Source: Kuschelorhynchus macadamiae (lineage: Eukaryota > Arthropoda > Insecta > Coleoptera > Curculionidae). From it: a DNA stretch of 64,000 nucleotides. Both the position numbers and the translations under genes were made by a program. Numbering within the stretch: the first letter of the stretch is position 1; each line of letters begins with the position of its first letter. Under the pieces are notes generated by a model. The model ran no database searches and was not told the DNA's origin. It saw only the letters and a program-made list of their open reading frames with translations. Shown here piece after piece: positions 60,230 to 64,000 of the stretch. The stretch spans positions 1 to 64,000 of the forward strand of contig JAUTXW010004479.1 in assembly GCA_030620095.1 (NCBI GenBank), read 5' to 3'.

Positions 60230-61974
60230 TTAACTAAGGGTGACTTTGGATGTTGAAGCGTGGCACTGCATGTCCTCAGCATACTTTTCATAAGATGGTA
60301 CGTAACCACTGAGTGCTAATCGCAAGCATGATGACATGTGATCGTCAGTTAGTTGATTGCGATATTTTGACTTCATTATCTTCATTTCAGAAAATGCAGA
60401 CTCGTACAAGTTGACCCAAACATTGCTGTCAGTTGAATGGCGATTTGCCTTAGATTCGGATATTTATCTTCAGATATAAAACACCAGAAATTTGTATCAG
60501 ATGCTGTAGCTTTGAGATGTATATCTGATATAATCTGCACCAACTCATTTTCAACAGAACATGAGTTCATATTAAACTGACTTGCTAATTCAGTAGCTAA
60601 TTCCTCAATGTTTTTACATGAAAAAGGATAACTCATAAATGATGCTACATTTGCCAATTTACTAACCATAAAAACGCATTCGAATTGTCCCAAAATATTT
60701 GATAATTCAGCCTCATACCTATCATAATTCAACTGAGGAATCCTTGCTTTAAAAGACGGAAAATGTTTCAGATCCTTTCTTTTCAGTTGATCTATCATAA
60801 GTTGCAATTTACTTTTGAATGCGTTTACTGCGCTAATCATCTCAATAACAGTTTTTCCTTTACCTTGAAGCTCCAAGTTAATGGTGTTTAAGTGCATTGT
60901 GATGTCAGTCAAAAATGCTAAATCAGTCAGCCATTTTTCGTTTTTCAACATCTGAGTGTCATCACCTCTTTCGTCTAGAAAAGCTGTTATTTCGGGCAAT
61001 AATTCTTGAAACCTTTCTAGGAATTTTCCGCGACTCAACCACCTGACATCCGTGTGAAGAACTAAATCAGTGTGTTCAGCTGACTCCCTATCTTCCAACT
61101 GCAACTTAAAGAGCCGCCGTTGCAAGCTACGTGCACGGATGGAATTCACAATATTTGTTGCAATGCCCATAATTTCCTCCGTGTTTAAAACTTTTGAACA
61201 CAAAACTTGTTGATGTATAATGCAATGGATTGAAAAAAATGAAGGGAAATCTTCATTAGCTCGACACAATGCCACAAAACCGTTTTTGTTTCCAGTCATT
61301 GCTGGTGCTCCATCGGTCGTAATGCACACTAGTTTATATATTGGTAGCTTGTAGTTTTTTACAAAATTGAAGAAAACGTCATATATATCTTCTCCACGGG
61401 TCTTCCCCTTCAGAGGAATCATTGTCAAAAATTCTTTCTTAGCGAACATGTCATTGAATACCATCCGAATAAAAATACACAGCTGGGCAGTGTCTGTCAT
61501 ATCGGTGGATTCGTCGAACTGTAAAGAAAAGTATGTACATTCCATGATATCATTTTTTAGTTTATCTGCCATGTCCTGACTCATGACTTCAATACGCCTT
61601 GTGACAGTCGAACGAGATAACTGAAGTTCTCTAATAGGAGACATGATTTCTGTTTTATTTTTAAAATCTCCAAATAAAGTCTCACCCGCTTCAATAAATG
61701 CTTCCTTCACAACCGATCCATCTTCGAATGGTTTCTTGATTCAAGATATCAAATCACGTACTTTTCGTTTTCTTAATTCAGTCTGTGGCGGAAAATCTTT
61801 TTCATAGTTTTTATGAACAGTTTTATGATGCCTCTCTAAGTTACCACGCTTAGGTATTGCAACTGACGCACGACAAATAAGACAAATGCACTTATCCTTC
61901 ACCATACAAAACAAAAATTCTTCCCCCCAATCGTTATTAAAATGATACGTTTTAGATTTCTTCGCTGCACTCAT
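60230..61974 (-). pseudogene. hAT-3 transposase, near-intact with one stop and one frameshift
   Basis: The frame starts MSAAKKSKTYHFNNDWGEEF at 61,974 with a BED-type zinc finger (CICLICRASV, then RHHKTVHKNY). A TGA at 61,739-61,741 interrupts it after RKRKVRDLIS, but the same frame continues with KKPFEDGSVVKEAFIEAGET, so it is the only interruption for 520 codons. Compared with relatives, a linker of roughly 35-40 residues seems missing at this point. Core motifs are SLQFDESTDMTDTAQL, CITTDGAPAMTGNKNGFVAL, CIIHQQVLC, HTDVRWLSRGKFLERFQELL, LELQGKGKTVIEMISAVNAF and NFWCFISEDKYPNLR. A small indel near 60,412 shifts the frame inside the dimerisation domain; the continuation YESAFSEMKIMKSKYRNQLT runs to a stop at 60,230. 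If the linker loss marks a spliced intron or lesion, the gene is at most a few changes from functional. Confidence 0.88.
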
Positions 61975-62034
61975 TTTGTACTATTTAATAATAAACTTTG
62001 TATCGACGTAGTATTGCCTTCAAGTTGCAATTCA

Positions 62035-62129
62035 GAATGACTCCAATTCCTGCAGGCGCAACGTCTATATCGGCGTGAACGAAAGTCTCGAATGTTCCCG
62101 TCAAATGCGTCGCCCGAAATTTCTAGAAA
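62035..62129 (-). promoter_or_regulatory. hAT-3 promoter: perfect heat-shock element, second HSE, TATA, Initiator
   Basis: At 62,115-62,129 three adjacent units read CGAAA TTTCT AGAAA, a perfect nGAAn nTTCn nGAAn heat-shock element. A second triplet at 62,084-62,098 reads AGTCT CGAAT GTTCC with one mismatch. On the minus strand a TATAGA box starts at 62,069 and a perfect TCATTC Initiator has its A at 62,038, 31 bp downstream. The transposase ATG at 61,974 lies about 64 bp past this start. The order HSE, HSE, TATA, Initiator is that of insect heat-shock genes; heat inducibility is inference. Confidence 0.65.
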
Positions 62130-62338
62130 AGCTGCAAGAATAAAAAACGCGACTTTTCTTTGACAAGTACCGCACGTTCCTTTGATAAAGCCGCCTTTTG
62201 CCGCTAGCAGAGTGTTATTTTATTACGTAATACATTTTTGTAGTTTAGTTAAGTACCTACTTATTAAAAAAAATTTTCTTCTCGAGATCTACTCAAAAAA
62301 CACTCGCGATCGACCGTTTGAGCACCCCTGCTGTACAT

Positions 62339-63004
62339 CATGTAGTTAATAAATTGGTATTATTATGCTTATTACTAATATTAAAGTATGTTTAAAAGCA
62401 GAAACCAAAGTCTGATAATTAAAAAAATAAGAAAGACATTTCATCTTCTAAAAAACACTGATGTTTTAGAAACAATCCAAAATTTGGTAAATTTTTGCAA
62501 TGCAACTTTTTAGTAAAACATATCAGAAGAATTTTATTGATGCAATAATGTCCCTTGACAGAAGCATTAAGACGAATGTATTTATATCTTATAAGGTAAA
62601 GGTTTCTGTTCGAGTCGCGACGAGACGATAATATTGTCTCGTCTCGAGTGTCGAGATTGAATCGTGTCGAGAGAAGGCGAGATTAGATCAAAACGAGACG
62701 AATTATTATAGATTTCCACCGGGTGCTGGCTGACCGTACTGTATTCTACTGTACTTGGGGGTGTTATATATAGATAAACAAAATAACACTGATTTTTTTA
62801 GAGAGATACAAAGCTCTCTTGATGGTTTTTTCTGATTTAGCAACATCAAGTCCAAGTTCAATTTCAGTTGTCAATGTTACACAAAGAATCAAATTTAAAT
62901 ATGTTATCCAGGGAAAGAAATTTAATCGATATGTAAAATGGAACACATTTTGTATTCTTCATTTGGAGAGAGGTGTAATTATTGATTAAGTTATTTTATT
63001 TCAG
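62339..63004. other. Non-coding stretch with inverted CGAGAC cluster
   Basis: 62,608-62,700 contains CGACGAGACGATAATATT, GTCTCGTCTCGAGTG, GGCGAGATTAG and ACGAGACGAATT, roughly the inverse of the cluster at 57,105-57,195. ATTATTTCAG-type acceptor sequence follows before 63,005. No gene otherwise. Confidence 0.55.
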
Positions 63005-63188
63005 GTGTGTTTTCCTATCAGGCATCATTACACATGTTGTTTGCGAAAGGCGGAAATCGTATTCCGTTTACCAAACAACCAACCACTGCCTTTGCGAAGA
63101 TGTAAGCAATTTCGATCATCTTTGTCACTGCAGAGGTCTAGATTTTATGGATATACCACAGAACTTGACCCAAAGGCTAACTATCCTG
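63005..63188 (+). CDS. Possible host exon: cysteine-rich N-terminal cap of a leucine-rich-repeat protein
   Basis: A 184-bp open segment is bounded by an acceptor (TTATTTCAG to 63,004) and a strong donor (GTAAGT from 63,189). It encodes CVFLSGIITHVVCERRKSYS and CLCEDVSNFDHLCHCRGLDF, then MDIPQNLTQRLTI. The clustered cysteines followed by CxCRGLDFMDIPQNLTQRLTI are the pattern of LRRNT caps, where GL--IPxxLxxxLTxL leads into the first leucine-rich repeat; the reading breaks at LTI exactly where the next repeat would continue in another exon. Such caps occur in Toll-like and LGR-type receptors and in secreted LRR proteins. No repeats are visible before the window ends, so the identity is tentative. 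Unlike the rest of the window it shows no transposon link. Confidence 0.42.
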
Positions 63189-64000
63189 TAAGTATTTCTC
63201 GATTATTAGCAAACAACTTTTGGGAATTGTTTTGTTTTCGTCGCAAGGTAAAAATATATAACAGATATTTACGATCCAAGTGAGTTAACAGCATCATTAA
63301 CATACGCGTATATATACACAAGTATCTTAATGAGGTTAACTAATATGTATTGTAGAACATTTTATCTTCGTCTGACGTACGACTGTTTAAATACACACAT
63401 ATTTGTATTAAACAAATTTTTCAAAAAGTTTAAAGCAAGCATAAAAGACCTTTCTATTAGTTACTATTGCTACTCTGCGTTACCCCGGGCAATGTCAGTT
63501 TGAGTAACATCTTAACTTCTCAGTATTAATTTCTTTAGTCAAAATTGGTGATTCAGAAAGAAGCAATTGACGGGTTGCTTCCCGAAAAATCCAGTCCAAA
63601 ATATGAGTATATTTTCAATAGATTCCAAAAATGATGAAAAGGTACTTATTGTATACTTCGACAATGAAAACGAAACTAGCCAGGGAATTCTAAGTACCAT
63701 TTGGAAATATTCAAGAGATAGACATGGTTCAACTAGTTCGAAAATATATCAATCTTCGCCCATGTAACATCGAGCATAGTAGGTTTTTCATCCCATTTCA
63801 AAATGGTGTGTGTAAAAACATAGTTAGTTTGTGATATAACTTTTTAATAGGAACAATGTGACAGAAAAAGTGAAAATTTTCAATTCATTTGACCTTTAGG
63901 GTAGGTTTTCAAGCAAACTTTTTTGAATTTTGAAGCAATAGTGGTATTACCTCTGAATATTCCACTCATGTACAAATTTTCCCGTAAGAATGGTGGTGTT
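63189..64000. other. Likely intron or intergenic DNA
   Basis: No continuing leucine-rich-repeat exon was recognised up to the window edge. A 66-codon frame at 63,567-63,767 (MTGCFPKNPVQNMSIFSIDS) has no recognised motif and no clear splice context. From 63,795 sequence such as CAAAATGGTGTGTGTAAAAA resembles the leader-type DNA at the ends of the Tc1/mariner elements above, possibly the tip of another copy. Confidence 0.45.

Larger units (their letters stand above)
60016..62330 (-). mobile_element. hAT-3: compact hAT transposon of the BED/ZBED5-like group
   Basis: Ends read CAGGGATGCTCAAACTTGAA (left) and CAGGGGTGCTCAAACGGTCG (right, inward), flanked by the exact 8-bp duplication CTGTACAT (60,008-60,015 and 62,331-62,338). 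Length is 2,315 bp. GTCGATCGCGAG lies at positions 17-28 of the right end, the same position as in the left end of hAT-2. One transposase on the minus strand fills it, with a promoter close to the right end. Few lesions are present. Confidence 0.96.

Noticed and set aside
63567..63767. 66-codon frame near the right end as a second host exon
   Set aside because: No recognised motif, no leucine-rich repeat, and no convincing splice sites linking it to 63,188.

Overview
The window is eukaryotic repeat-rich DNA, almost certainly from an insect. Every coding element recognised is a transposable element of types common in insect genomes: Tc1/mariner with a DUF4817-type N-terminus, hAT, Transib, Penelope and an I/R1-like non-LTR element. 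There are short GT-AG introns, TATA/Initiator promoters and low GC. A beetle is plausible, but the sequence does not prove the order. No tRNA, rRNA, CRISPR array or bacterial operon was seen.

Layout. (1) 1-17,990 is a head-to-tail satellite with a 331-bp monomer (about 54 copies, open at the left), followed by a decayed edge to about 19,045. (2) 19,080-29,520 is a stack of elements joined by (TA)n tracts: a decayed DD41D Tc1/mariner (A) with another insertion in its intron; a (TA)n-centred hairpin leading into a truncated Penelope-like element; a 297-bp MITE-like piece; an intact-looking DD41D element with an intron and 780-bp inverted arms (B); and an intact-looking single-exon DD41D element (C). 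(3) 30,184-32,400 is an element with CACTGGCCGACAA ends around a frameshifted DDE-like gene. (4) 34,290-37,114 is a ZMYM/TTF-type hAT (hAT-1) with an exact 8-bp duplication. (5) 37,118-39,047 holds older Tc1/mariner debris. (6) 39,305-42,617 is a complete but frameshifted Transib, the family related to RAG1. Its ends are exactly CACAGTG and its 5-bp target duplication is CGCCG. (7) 42,781-44,664 is a decayed DD40D element (D). (8) 45,162-47,510 is a very young DD41D element (E) with an intact 354-codon transposase and 510-bp inverted repeats that look identical. (9) 48,197-50,548 has a MITE and a 5'-truncated non-LTR tail. (10) 52,520-57,083 and 60,016-62,330 are two BED-type hATs (hAT-2, hAT-3), each with exact 8-bp duplications and promoters that look heat-shock-like. 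A broken DD41D-related transposase lies between them. (11) 63,005-63,188 may be an exon of a host leucine-rich-repeat protein, the only host-gene candidate.

How the parts relate. Elements B, C and E each keep an uninterrupted transposase and both ends, so they could be autonomous. A, D and the 58-59 kb copy are dead. The hATs are each a few lesions from intact. Transib keeps its ends, target duplication and all catalytic and zinc residues, but spread over several reading frames. Nesting gives relative ages: hAT-1 sits inside the terminal CAGGGTG of an older element, and A, B, C and Penelope all occupy (TA)n. All calls come from reading the sequence and the supplied translations; no search or alignment program was run, and inner repeat boundaries are good to about 10-20 bp unless an exact duplication fixes them.
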